A stretch of DNA of 64,000 nt from NCBI RefSeq assembly GCF_032362555.1, contig NC_083512.1:4948001-5012000 (forward strand), given 5' to 3'. This document shows, one piece after another, positions 12,901 to 22,801 of the stretch. The notes under the pieces are model-generated. The model had not been told where the DNA came from. It ran no database searches and saw nothing but the letters and a program-made list of their open reading frames with translations. Source of the stretch: Amyelois transitella (Eukaryota > Arthropoda > Insecta > Lepidoptera > Pyralidae). The translations under genes were made by a program, and so were the position numbers. Each line of letters opens with the position of its first letter. The stretch's first letter is position 1.

Positions 12901-15900
12901 AGTCTAAAATAAATTTGTTATGGATTGGTATGCACTACAAGTGAAAATTCTTAAACGAACGATTACATTAAAAGTATCTGGATATATGTAGGAATGCCGC
13001 GTAACGTTACTTTAGAGAGAAATATAACAAAGGAAGTTCAATTTTAATTACGATTTTATACTTTAATATCTTTGTAGGTTTCTCACCTTCTTTTCTTTAC
13101 TGTTATATTTTCAAATTGTGCTGTATTAATTATAATATTCTGTTGTTTCTCCCGGTTTCACCTTCGTTGGACAAGCCTGAATTTAATAACTAAAGTTTTA
13201 ATTTGAAATTTTGCTATAAGTGTGTAATACAGAAAATGCATAAAAATACATTATCTAAATTATATTTGTATAAGTCTCTACTAGTCAGTTAAAGCGTAGG
13301 GTATTTGTTTAGGAGACTAAACATATCCTATCCCGCCACGACCACGACCCATGTCAATCTTCTGGTTATGAGCCGAATATATGCTTAATTTCAAATACCC
13401 AGTAGTATTGGCAGTGCGTTAATAAATGTCAGTCAGTGCTATTTTGTAACGTCTACAAAGTGTCTATAAGTAATCATAAGGTCTAGTGAAAAACCGTATA
13501 TGGTGATGTTTGAAGTTATGGCATGTCGTTGTATTTGTTCAGGTGGAGTACGTGTTCCTTGTGGGCGTGGGCGGGGGGGTGCCACACTACACGGACTACA
13601 CGAGACATGTTCGGCTCGGCGACGTCGTAGTGTCCGCGCCCGCCGCCGACTTATCTGATAAGTATGTTATTTTCATCACTTATGCTATTTTATATCTTTC
13701 TGGTAGAATAACAAATATAGTGTGTGCTAGCTGCTTCTCTTACCGTGCTGACTACAAAAAACTAGCTAACAAACTTGAGTTTCTTATTTTATCCGTTTGG
13801 CTAACCTGTCACTAATGTCAACTCCATCGTAAACAATTCAGATAAATGTGGCTTTTAGTTATTTTAGACTGTTGGTTCTGTTATCCCGCCCGCCGCCGAT
13901 TTACCTGATAAGAATGTTATTTTTTATCACCTATTTCAAAAGAGCTTGCTGGCACACACTGTTTTTGCAAAACAAAAAGACAAAAAATTGTGTGCCAGAT
14001 GCTACTTTTTCCGTGCAAGGTGTAAAAGTCATCAAGGGAAAGGCTAATAAACTTAGAATTCATCTTTTAGGCAATAAGCCATTCAGATGAACGAGCCTTC
14101 TGAATTTAAAAACTTCATACAAGACGTAGGTAAGGATCCATTTAAATTAAGAAGATGTCGTTTAAGTCTAGACAAATGCATGATTGAGTCTATTAACGCT
14201 AAAGTCTTCTGCGACAATTTTTATCATTAGATTCTATTTATGCATATGCATGTAATAATATATGTACCTGCTAAGTTTATTAGGTACCTATATGCCTAGA
14301 AGAGTTGTCTTCATAATTAGGTACCTGTAAATTGAATATGTCCTGAAAAAGTACCGATTTTATTAAAGCATCCATTGTATATGACCGTTTTACCTTAACA
14401 CCATACCATAGAGTAATTTACATATCTCTTTACAATATTTTGGGCGACCTTCGCATGGTAACACGATGACATAAACTTGTCGATTTAACCTTCGCATACA
14501 ACAATTTAGACCGATTCAAAGTCAGTATGCCGTATGGGTATACATTAATTAGCATATTTGTTAGTGATCGCAGTTTAGATGGGAATTTCTCACTCCAGTA
14601 CAAAATATTCTTAGGAATGTTTTCCCCGTGGTAACATCTGGCAACATTGTTTGCTCTCAGTTTACTTTGGACTAGACCCAATAACGATTGAGGGATTTAT
14701 CTTGATATTAAAATATCTGTCTGAATTTAGCTATTTTATAGTTAGTATCATATTTACAAACTTAGCCAAATTTCATAAACTTGCATTAAAAAAATGATGA
14801 AAAGTTTAAATATGTAGGGATCGTGGCAAGTGGAGACATGTAGCCTCTGCCTACCCTGCCATGACGATGTGTGGTGTCTAGTCTATACATGTCTGTCATT
14901 ACTGTTTATTGTAAAATTTAGTTGAGATCATACATACTTACATATAATCACGTCTACATCTTGCGGGGTAGACAGAGCTAACAATCCCGAAAGACTACGC
15001 TCAGCTGTTTGGCTTAATGATAGAATTGAGATTCAAATAGTGACAGGGTGTTAGCCTATCGCCTAAAATAAGAATCCCAAATTTGTAAGCCTGCCCCTTA
15101 GTCGCCTTTTATGATCCATGGGAAGAAGATGGAGTGGTCCTATTCTAATTTATGTTAGTGCTGGAAACCACACAGCATAGTTGAGATCATTCAAGGTAAA
15201 TTTATTTAGAATTGTTGTTCATAAACTCTGTACCTAGATTTCCTTGTTTACTTTCTATATATCGGTGTTTTTTTGTCCTTACAACACTGTTGTTTATTAA
15301 TTTATTTGAGGTATGTACCTACTTGAGTCACCATCTTGGTGAACTAATTGTTTATCATGCATGAATAGTTTTCTTTACCTAGGTACCATTATTTAATAAT
15401 CTTTTTCATAAACAATTTAATTAAATACAAATCACGGTAAAGATGCCGCACGTGATTAGTTCTAAAAATACTAAAAGACATTGTGTACGTGTCTTTAAGT
15501 TATAAGTTAGATTTCATCTATCATAATATTAATCTTTATACAGCATCGGTGGTCGAATGGTAAGATGCCCGGTTATAATGCGTGATGTGCAGAAAGGAAC
15601 GGGTGCAAATCCTACATCGGCCATGTACCCATGACTATTTTCAAAAGTTATGTACATAAGTTTGAATGCTAACCAATGCTCTTACGGTGAGGGAAAATGA
15701 CGTGAGGAAACCTGCATATTCAGGCAACTGAATGTGTAACCACGGATCCAAATCGAGTATGGTTTACCTGTAAATGTTGCGGAGGCCAGATGGAAGTCGC
15801 TTCGTGTAAAAACCTGACTCACCTATTGTCAAAGGCATAGGTACAACGAGCTCCTCTTGAGAGAGGTAAAGATGCAACCGGGTCTAAAGCCAGGAGGAAG

Positions 15901-18900
15901 AAGATAATATAGGTCTCTTAAATAAGCTTTTGCCCGCTGCTCCCCCTGCGTTCTCCAAAATTTTCGTTTTCCCGAATAAGTAGCCTATGAAATCGGATAA
16001 TTAAAGTATAAGTCCTGCGGTTACGAACGATATTTAACAAAAGATATAAAACGAATTAAAAATAATCGATGAGGTCAACACGGGTCATAGACTAAAGATT
16101 ATTAAATTCATCCGTGAGTCATGCACAGTCTTCTAACATTAAGTAAGTATATCATAATAAATAAATATTTTGTATTGTTGTCTCTTTATACTTAGGCACA
16201 GGCACATGTCTCAGGTAATTATCCCTTATGGGGTAGACAGAGCCAACTATACCAAACTGATTATAGTCACAGATTATAGCTGTGCGTTAAATAGATGAAT
16301 TCGAAGTTTATTGAGTAAGCCTTTCTCTTAATTGACTTTCAATTTGCGGTATGAGACTCAGTTTTAACCCATTAAGTTTTTTACCGGACTAGCATGGAAA
16401 CAACCTTTAATAGTCATATTGATAGTCCTATAATGGTAAATACCCTCACGTATGAAATGTCGTGACCTGGCGCCCACGATTCTGGGTGTCATGGACTGCG
16501 GGCGCGGGTCAATTGATTTATGAGTTACTGGGGCCATGACACATACATAGTCTGGTTTCTGCAGACGTAAATGAATATGACGGACGTAGCATTTGGCGCC
16601 GGCGCCTAACTCTGCAATTCTTAGTAATTGTTGATTTATTCAGTTCATTTTAGTAATATCTTTGCGCTGTTTGGGCTAGAAATGCAAGTCCAAAGCAAAT
16701 AGGCCAAATGGCATTAGATGTAAATGTTGTCTAAAAATCGCGATACTATCATTACTCGGTCGAAGAGTATAACCAAACTCTAAGCTAGCGGTACGTACCA
16801 CGGGCAAAAATTAAATTTTCATTTATTTATTTTTACCGGTTAGTTTATCTGTTATAGTAAATGACACTTCTCAAGTCAATAGAGTAAAGTACCTATAACA
16901 AGGACAAGAGTAATTAATAAACGATTTGAACATTCACCTTTCTCAGTAAATAATAACAAAAAAAGTACCTACCTGGAATTAGGATGGCTGGGATATTGAA
17001 TTTTTTTTTTTTTAATTTTACATACCTAATGTAAATACGCTATAACATTCTTGATAGATTGACTGTCATTTACCTTTGGTGAATATTATTCATTAATTAA
17101 TAGGTTTAATAGCTATTGTGAAATAAAACGCTTAGTACAGTCATCAACATTCCTAACTGTAACTATGCAGATCTAAAAAATGAACAATAAAATATAACAA
17201 TGAAATTGAAGAAAATTTTAACTTTAGGTTATGTATTTGATGAGTAGATTTTTATGTTAACATTGTTATAAGCATAATGAATTTATTTAAATCAAATATT
17301 TTTTATTCATTATTGTGGGACATTTCGAACACCACATTATAGTTGTCACATTTTTTTTGGGTTCACGATATTGGTTGACTTCGAATAAATTATTAAAAGC
17401 TTATTTTAGTGCCACTTCCACAGCGTCAGAACACAAGTAGCGGTAACAAACTGCACTGTAGCATTATCTTAAACAACGTCAACTTTACGATAATCCAAAC
17501 TTAGAATTAGCAATGAGGACAAGAGAATACATTGTTATGACGAACTGATTAAATTGAAATGAAAATCTTTGTTTATTTTGTAGATACGTGTACATATTCT
17601 GCGAGAAAGCGGAACGGAACGGCAAAGGAGGCTGGGACTACGAAGTGAAGCCTTACAAACCCACCAACTTCCTTCTACAAGATATCGCGACCCGCCTGGC
17701 CGCCTCGCAAGCACCATGGGACTATTACGTCAGCGAAGGTTCGTGTTTTGTTTTTATTCTAACAACAAACAATCTACAAATTAAGAATTTTATATGTATT
17801 ACTAGCTGTCTCGGCAAAAGTTGTTTTGCTTTTTGTGGGTATGAAAAATAGATGTTGGCGGATTCTCAGACCTACACAATATGCTCACAAAATTTCTTGA
17901 GAATTGGTCAAGCCATTTCGGAGGAGTACGGGAACGAACATTGTGACACGAGAATTTTATATATAGGTAAGATTTAGGAAAGGTTTCCTATCCAGATCAG
18001 GCGAGAGCCGCTTCATGCAAAAACCTGACTACGAGTGAAACTCACTCCAGGTTCGTGGTCTGTACTGTAATAGGCAGGCTCTGAGGTGTCTTTTAGGGGG
18101 TAAGGACTCAACAGACTAATTTCAGGAAGAAATGAAAGTTGAATGGTACACCCCGCTTCATCCATTACGTATCCCTTGACAGATAATTTTCAGAACCTAT
18201 TACATACATGGAGGCCAAAAACATTTTCCATTTCTCGTCTGTATAAAAAGTAGGAAAAACACGTTATAACTTCTTTAATTTGAATGATGGATGAGTGCCT
18301 GGTATCTAGATGACTCTGTCTATCTTTTTAAGAAATAAAGACGTAATATTTGTATGTATTAAGGGTAATCAGGATCAATAAGACACTTATCATTCCCTTC
18401 AGCAAGTAATTACGCTTAATCAATTTTAATTAGAGTCTCGAACACAAATTATGTAATTAGGCGTGTGATTTGTGAACAAGGATAATAATTATGTTTTACT
18501 GAGAATAGCTAAACTTGGTGTTATTTATATTTGGTTTAGTCATTGGTGTCGCATTTTGAATAGAATCATTTAGACATCGCACGATTACCTTAAATACCTT
18601 AGCAACAAAAAGCTATATAGAAATGGCAATATTTAATAATCGAAGAACCAAAATTTTCATAGAAAGGGGTTCATTTCTGTTCACCTCATCGTAGGCTAAT
18701 TATCGAAAAACTAAGTACTTATTTAAAAAGCTTATAAAATTTAAAACAAAAACATAAAACGAAAAAAAAATTATTATTTTTGGATATGAAATATGATATT
18801 TATTACACTTGAAGTAGTTACACTCCGTTAAACCACGCTAGAGCAGTGCAGTTTAGTAGGTACGTAACATAGCTTATCTCAGTAACGTAACTAGGTAGGT

Positions 18901-21617
18901 ACTTAAATACAAATTCTTTTAGGATGATATAACCTTTGTTTATCGAACACATTTTCCTTTTGATACCGAAGAAAAATTGAACAGAATTGTTTGTAAACTT
19001 TTTATTGCACATAGGAAATATACAGTACTTACAACAATGATTGTTAAGTTTTAACTGCATTCATAAACATTTCTATTAAAAAGTATTTAGCCATACCTAC
19101 AATATCGGATAATCCTACGATGGAAATGCTATTTGATTAACCCAGTTCTAAGGTTATATTTACATATGTATAGGTAGGTAATACTTCTATGTGCGGCTGA
19201 ATAAATACCTACAATGTTTGTTGAAGTCGTTATTACATTATTGATCGCTCTTCAGTACACTTTTTTTGAAGGTAAATCCTAAAATTGTAATTGTTATATC
19301 GAAATGATTGACTACTTGTCAAAAATATATTACCGTTGTTATTGAATAACGTTTGTTAAAATTAGAACTCAAGACTTTTCATACGACAAGAGTTCTAAAA
19401 TATGAGATATAACAAGCGAATAACTTACTTTAATAATATATAAAAAATGCTTTAACTTTGTTACCACAGTTTCCGATAAAAAGTTGTTTGAAACTCTTAC
19501 GGTGATCTTAAACTTTGTTAGGAAACCTGCACATTCAGGCAACTGGATATGTAACCATGATCCAATTAGGGGTCTGTGAATTTAGAAACGAATAAGCGAT
19601 TTCATTAATGCTTTATTTTTCAGGACTGGAACGTTTACAAGGCGTGCCCGGTCGGTGGGAGGCGCCAGAGGGCGTAACAGACAAACTTTGCATGGAGATT
19701 GGCGAAGGAGCCTTTATCGAGGTTTCACACCCTGCACCGCAAGGCGACCAGACGTAATTATTTTTTATATATATATATAGGTACCATTCTATATAGTCTG
19801 TCCAAGAATTCAAGGTTTCTAAGCCTGTGGTCCGCTTAAAATGGTTTATAAAACATAAATACATAACGAATATAGACGTGATTACGTCTATATTCCTTGA
19901 GGGATAGAAAGACTGCAAGGCCACGTTCAGCTGTACTGGACTTCATAATGGAATTGTTATTGAAATAGTGACATGTTGGTAGCCCATCGCCTACAGGAGG
20001 AAGTCCCAAGTTTATTAACCTATCCCTTTACGCCATCCATGGATAACAAGATAAAAATGGTGATTGCACTTATGTATGTAGTACTTTATATGTTGCGAAA
20101 AGCTTCAATAGTTTTTGTTTAATGAACAAGTTGAATTTAAAGGAATTAGACTATGTTCTTGTTGAAATTTGAAAAGTCGTTCACTAACTTCGTGCTATTT
20201 TTGCCTGTACACGTAATTGTCTAGACATGGCAATGAGGCCGTTTGTTTAATGGCAACAAAAGTTACAGCTGTGTATATAAGGATTATGTTTTCGATTTAT
20301 CTTTTTTTTGTACATTACATGAAATCCCTAAACTTGATTCCGGGCAAAGTTTCTCTTAAAGAATTTCTTCTGAAATTTTTATTGCCCACAATGTATTTGT
20401 CAAAAAAACGGGTCGCATTAAGAACCTTCTCGTTTTTTGATGTCAGTAAAAAAATTGAAAAAGATAAGTTCGCATCGAACATAACTGACGATTTCCTCCT
20501 ACATAGACATTTTGTTATATATACTTATACCACTCGATTGTTAGACATGTTGCTACATAGACGATTAGCTAGCTAGGCAGATTGCTCATTTGACATTTCG
20601 CTTTAGTTAACGTTTTGCTATTTAGACTTTCGGAGCGGGAGGGATTTGTCATTATTATCAATCCCGTGTTATTTTGCCATTCTTATGTACATTCAGTCAG
20701 AAAAGTATCGGGAATGGATTATTTATTTATGGTTCCAAATTCAAATTTTTGTTTTTTTTTTTGTTGTTAGATTGGCACAACTGTTTTCCCTTTTGGCGCG
20801 GAGTTTGAGTTGCTTACATCTGTTGTTTACATTAAATACAGTGCTATTTTTAGTTATATCATATCTAGTGTGTATTGCTAATTTCATAATGGATAAAAAC
20901 ATCGAACAAAGAGTTTGTGTATTATTGATCTTTTCCTGCTACTTTCTTGACAGAGTAGTATGTATATGTATATTGGTTATCTGTCCTCAGAGACATGAGC
21001 ACCGGCAAGCTGCGCGTGCACTGCGCGCCGGTGGCGGGCGGGCGCGCCGTGTCGTGCGCGGGAGACTCGCGCGCGGCGTTCGCTGCGCACGCGCGCGCTA
21101 GAGCATACGACTGCGAGCTAGACGCAGTGTTGGAGAGTGTGGTGGGCAACAGGAAGGACTGTTTCGTGTCTATCAGAGGTAAGTCTATAGAGATTGACGT
21201 CGTCGGTAACAGGAAAGACTGCTTGTATAAGAGGTGAGGCAAATTAGCTAAAGTGAGCTAGTCTGCCATCTTCGAATGTTCACCATAATGAAATAGAATT
21301 ATTAACTATATACAAAACCAACATGTATGCATTTGCACATGAAAACCAAAAAATAATCACGCAAATTTCAAACTTCACAAAATATTATTTATCTTATCCT
21401 CCTAATTAAGTTACACTTAGTAAGTAATTGTCTTCAACAAATTTCACATATCAATAAATCAATGCATGTAAGTCAAAGTATTTTGTGTTTGTTATTCCCA
21501 GGTATCTCGGATTATCGCGACGGCACCCGCGGCAAGGAATGGCAACCCCACGCCGCGTTGGCCGCCGCGGCCGTCATGAAAGCCATCATCGCTGCCATGG
21601 ACCCGCCTACTGATTGA
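950..21617 (+). CDS. Nucleoside phosphorylase / MTA-SAH nucleosidase superfamily protein (PNP_UDP domain), 323 aa
   Basis: Exons 950-1073, 11985-12124, 13543-13661, 17584-17738, 19624-19753, 20991-21178 and 21502-21617. All junctions are GT..AG and the phases join into one open frame of 324 codons. The start is the first ATG after the acceptor at 937. The family predicts N-ribosidic bond cleavage or phosphorolysis of nucleosides; the substrate here is unknown. Visible motifs are TIAVVTALYCEKQAV (residues 11-25), the glycine loop VGVGGGVPH (95-103), RLGDVVVSAP (112-121), and RGISDYRDG near residues 285-293 followed by KEWQPHAA. The last block closely resembles the RGICDYADSH..KEWQPYAA block of fungal PNP-domain proteins and contains the likely catalytic Asp (289). 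The usual Met-Glu ribose-binding pair appears to be Leu-Asp (in YDCELDAVL). There is no signal peptide or ankyrin/NACHT partner domain, so it is probably a soluble cytosolic stand-alone domain. Exon 6 is markedly GC-rich. The biological role is not known to me. Confidence 0.85.
1074..2106. other. Start of PNP intron 1 and 3' flank of the galectin-like gene
   Basis: A+T-rich. It follows the stop codon of the minus-strand two-domain galectin-like gene and should contain its 3' UTR. Reverse-strand AATAAA candidates lie near 1269 and 1353, but nothing distinguishes the one in use. Confidence 0.4.
2107..5642 (-). CDS. Two-domain galectin-like protein, 5' exon missing
   Basis: Exons in transcript order: 5642-5466, 5047-4887, 4351-4183, 3618-3466, 3034-2865 and 2285-2107 (TAA). 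They give 335 residues plus an unlocated N-terminus. Each galectin-like domain uses three exons with the same phase pattern (2, 2, 1). Domain A reads LRITGSMM, LTVSLETGG, CQLAAKFNENKLYV, then NIRYISVDGNV. Domain B reads IAISGSMM, LTISLVTE, CQLDARFDENTLQL, then DIRYIVLEGNIDLV. These match the beta-strand order of galectins (IxGxv..rFxIN.., HFNPRFDE.VVV, VDGDVxLxS). The sugar-contacting H-x-N-P-R and W-G-x-E residues are replaced (QLAAK or QLDAR, and no Trp), so ordinary beta-galactoside binding is unlikely. Exon 1 carries a Trp/Pro/Asn-rich lead-in such as SSWQQPQWP. The first exon enters in phase 2, so an upstream exon must supply the start. The gene lies antisense inside intron 1 of the PNP-family gene. 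The fold call is firm; the function is unknown. Confidence 0.78.
3089..3107. repeat. (TA)n microsatellite
   Basis: Alternating TA run in the intron between the first and second exons of galectin-like domain B. Confidence 0.9.
3888..4163 (+). mobile_element. Lepidopteran interspersed repeat fragment (CTAGCTGTGCCCGCG type)
   Basis: Begins with ACTAGCTGTGCCCGCGAC and ends with CTTTATAATATTAGTAT, a familiar lepidopteran repeat with A+T-rich tail. A second copy in the opposite orientation lies at 10573-10833. This copy sits in the intron separating galectin-like domains A and B. I cannot assign the subfamily with certainty. Confidence 0.8.
6300..6460. other. GC-rich patch of unknown origin
   Basis: Compositionally unlike its A+T-rich surroundings, for example GGGCCCGCCCGACGTTTG near 6389. 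Open frames on both strands do not resemble a known protein. It could be a transposon remnant or a CpG-rich promoter for the minus-strand gene downstream. Confidence 0.35.
6576..6655 (-). pseudogene. Orphan or relic first exon of a galectin-like domain
   Basis: Bounded by TTTCAG and GTAAGT on the minus strand. In phase 2 it reads NGNTKENSWQDKQFQW then TTSLSNIMCV, resembling the lead-in of domain A (NGRSSWQQPQWP) and domain B (NGLRGDQIY..). It leaves phase 1, which does not fit the domain's next exon (entering in phase 2). I therefore read it as a decayed or unused cassette. Confidence 0.4.
8479..11322 (-). CDS. Secreted single-domain galectin-like protein, 186 aa
   Basis: Exons in transcript order: 11322-11243, 9739-9632, 9036-8876 and 8690-8479 (TGA). 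Together they give 187 codons with consistent phases. Residues 1 to about 22 (MAVSKVIIACVFIGIL then SKEVSN) form a clear cleavable signal peptide, which is unusual because typical galectins are leaderless. The mature part has galectin strands: YNLPKQLQLHDIFDIII, ILSISLMTEDN, IIKSDHLLYQYGQLKV, STIKVSFTVRKNE, and the terminal DIRYLRIVGDEMRVAELKF, equivalent to the galectin IxGDVxLxS strand. The H-x-N-P-R and W-G-x-E sugar-binding residues are absent. The central exon is 161 nt, exactly as in domain A of the neighbouring gene, and intron phases agree, so the two genes are paralogues. It is expected in haemolymph, gut lumen or the secretory pathway. It is nested antisense in intron 1 of the PNP-family gene. 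Confidence 0.8.
9225..9305 (+). repeat. Fragment of the short (CATA)n-flanked element family
   Basis: Reads CGCCTTTTATGGCATCCGTA and GAGTGGTCCTATTTTAATG, matching the 3' half of the fuller copies at 14926 and 32862. It lies between exons 2 and 3 of the single-domain galectin-like gene. Confidence 0.6.
9740..11242. other. First intron of the single-domain galectin-like gene
   Basis: 1.5 kb of A+T-rich sequence separating the signal-peptide exon from the domain. Apart from the interspersed repeat at 10573-10833 I see nothing coding. Confidence 0.6.
10573..10833 (-). mobile_element. Lepidopteran interspersed repeat fragment (CTAGCTGTGCCCGCG type), reverse copy
   Basis: Reverse complement of the repeat at 3888-4163. 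It starts with ATTCTAATATTATAAAGCTG and ends with GTCGCGGGCACAGCTAG. Confidence 0.8.
11323..11984. other. 5' flank of the galectin-like gene and end of PNP intron 1
   Basis: Holds the presumed minus-strand promoter, a short GTA-type trinucleotide run near 11918-11930, and the acceptor of PNP exon 2. Confidence 0.5.
11478..11490 (-). promoter_or_regulatory. Possible TATA element of the secreted galectin-like gene
   Basis: On the minus strand the sequence TACTATATATTAATAAAG lies about 160 bases upstream of the ATG at 11322, with pyrimidine-rich starts downstream. In A+T-rich DNA such matches are frequent, so this is tentative. Confidence 0.25.
12125..13542. other. PNP intron 2
   Basis: A+T-rich intron with no recognisable gene. 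Short open frames here look random. Confidence 0.6.
13881..13937 (+). pseudogene. Decayed partial copy of PNP exon 3
   Basis: Matches the end of exon 3 and its donor (13627-13690): CCCGCCGCCGA, TTACCTGATAAGAATGTTAT versus TTATCTGATAAGTATGTTAT. The donor GT has become GA, so it could not be spliced the same way. Confidence 0.65.
13975..14085 (-). repeat. Short-element fragment, reverse orientation
   Basis: AAAGGCTAATAAACTTAGAA and TTTAGGCAATAAGCC correspond to the reverse complement of the GGCTAATAAACTTGGGATTC region of the element at 14926 and 32862. Confidence 0.5.
14926..15182 (+). mobile_element. Short element of the (CATA)n-flanked family
   Basis: Begins at a CATACATACTTACATATAA tract, then CACGTCTACATCTTGCGGGG and TAGACAGAGC, and continues with the family's GTGACAGG, TCGCCTAAAATA and TCGCCTTTTATGA blocks. 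It is a near full copy related to 32862-33145. Confidence 0.8.
15541..15905 (+). mobile_element. tRNA-derived SINE
   Basis: The tRNA-like head CATCGGTGGTCGAATGGTAAG carries an A box, followed by a B-box-like CGGGTGCAAATCCTAC. The body contains GTGAGGAAACCTGCATATTC and GAAGTCGCTTCGTGTAAAAA. The body recurs at 49772-49985 and in part at 19498-19575. It is not a functional tRNA gene because the arms do not pair. Confidence 0.75.
16195..16260 (+). repeat. 5' fragment of the short (CATA)n-flanked element
   Basis: ATCCCTTATGGGGTAGACAG followed by AGCCAAC matches the head of the copies at 14926 and 32862. The body is missing. Confidence 0.6.
17801..17967 (+). mobile_element. Lepidopteran interspersed repeat 3' end (CTAGCTGTCCCGGC type)
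   Basis: ACTAGCTGTCTCGGCAAAAG, then GATTCTCAGACCTACACAAT, GGTCAAGCCATTTCGGAGGA and GACACGAGAATTTTATATAT: the characteristic block order of a common lepidopteran repeat. A shorter relative starts at 36274. Confidence 0.75.
19498..19575 (+). repeat. SINE body fragment
   Basis: AGGAAACCTGCACATTCAGG and CAACTGGATATGTAACCATG match the SINE at 15541-15905. Confidence 0.55.
19754..20990. other. PNP intron 5
   Basis: Holds another short-element copy (about 19855-20060) that begins just after a TATATATA run. An A+T-rich open frame at 20217-20576 has no family resemblance and I do not regard it as a gene. Confidence 0.6.
19855..20060 (+). mobile_element. Short element of the (CATA)n-flanked family, diverged
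   Basis: ACGTCTATATTCCTTGAGGG, GGCCACGTTCAGCTG, AATAGTGACATGTTGGTAGC and CCCATCGCCTA show it is a diverged copy of the family at 32862-33145. Confidence 0.7.
21199..21238 (+). pseudogene. Partial duplicate of the end of PNP exon 6
   Basis: GGTAACAGGAAAGACTGC plus AAGAGGTGAG repeats GGCAACAGGAAGGACTGT and AGAGGTAAG of exon 6 (about 21140-21184). Reading straight through the normal donor stays open and repeats the residues VVGNRKDC. The second donor would leave phase 2 instead of phase 1 and so break the frame of exon 7. Confidence 0.65.
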
Positions 21618-22795
21618 ACGCACAATATACCTAACTCATACCTATACACATAGACGTAGAAAATAAGGCGAAAGGTGTGGCGTAAAAAAGTGAAGCATCG
21701 TAATGGCGGCGTTGTACGCATGTGTGAGTGACAAAATGAATCTTAAGAGTCTATAACGTAATGGCGGCCGACTGTCACACCATTGGTGAGAGCCTGTGCG
21801 TGAGGCGTGTATATAAACAGTGGAACGACATGCTATTGGTGTTTTCTTTTTGCCGTATAGTAAAACTTCGTCTGCCTTTTTTCTACGTCTATGCCTATCC
21901 ATAGATTTTTTTATGGACCCACCACCACACATGGTTCTAACACCTTCCGGTTATACGAAGTGTAATCTTACTAATAATTCCCACTTTAATCTCTTTTATT
22001 CAGACTTCACATAAATATTGAAATAACTAGGTGGGAATCACCAATTAAATATGGCCTAATATGGGCAATATATTGATGCTTAAACTACGGTATTCTCCCT
22101 TGCAAAAATGACCATACCTACTATTTTTGACGTAAATCTCAACTTTTGACGTCACATGCCGTGTGAAATATTGAACTGGCTCAAACAGTAAATATTTTAC
22201 TACAATAACATCACTGTAGTTACATATTCTAATTTAACCATAGTTTTTACCTGTTTACATACACGTATTATTACAAAATACCAATTTTATTGTTGTCTTA
22301 GTACATACAACATTTATACTTCATAAGTAGAAGTTAGGAATTAGACGTGTGATTCTTATAGGGTTTATTTATCAGTAAGGAACAGCGTTTAAAAATTACT
22401 TAGTGAGTCACATTGACAAAATACTACATCCGTATCGTACTAAAGGTTTTTCTATGTGGCCCACTTCCATTTGAAAGTAAACATAGTAAATTTAAAATTA
22501 GAAGTAAGTAATAATTCATTAACAGGTTTACTTGCCTTACATTTGGCTGTTACAAAAATATTAATATAAAATGTTACATTAAATTATTTACACAATTAGA
22601 TTAGACAGACCAATCTAGTGAGATTTTTGTGTAACTTGTAATGTATTGTGTGATGTTGCAATTATTTTTTAGTGTTGTATTATGTTTATTTTGTTGCTAT
22701 TTATTTGTATTTTATCGTCACAATTTCACCTGACGTATTATGGCAACTTTATCTTATGCTTTTGCTAACTATTTACTATTTACCATACAAATCAG

Positions 22796-22801
22796 AATAA
22801 A
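22796..22801 (+). terminator. Candidate poly(A) signal, PNP-family gene (proximal)
   Basis: AATAAA 1.2 kb after the stop codon. Confidence 0.35.

Larger units (their letters stand above)
13662..17583. other. PNP intron 3, repeat-rich
   Basis: Contains a decayed copy of the preceding exon's end (13881-13937), a reverse short-element fragment (13975-14085), a fuller copy (14926-15182), a tRNA-derived SINE (15541-15905) and another short-element 5' fragment (16195-16260). The rest is A+T-rich. Confidence 0.7.
17739..19623. other. PNP intron 4, with repeats
   Basis: Contains a CTAGCTGTCTCGGC-type repeat (17801-17967), SINE body fragments (17982-18140 and 19498-19575), and A+T-rich sequence with no gene recognised. 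Confidence 0.6.

Noticed and set aside
15541-15615. tRNA gene
   Set aside because: Only the boxes resemble tRNA. The following body recurs elsewhere in the window as a dispersed repeat.
20217-20576. 119-codon plus-strand open frame
   Set aside because: It lies in a PNP intron, is A+T-rich with low-complexity composition, has no splice partner and no family resemblance.
21642-21932. Minus-strand open frame overlapping the PNP 3' end
   Set aside because: Antisense to the 3' UTR, with no recognisable motif; explained by local composition.
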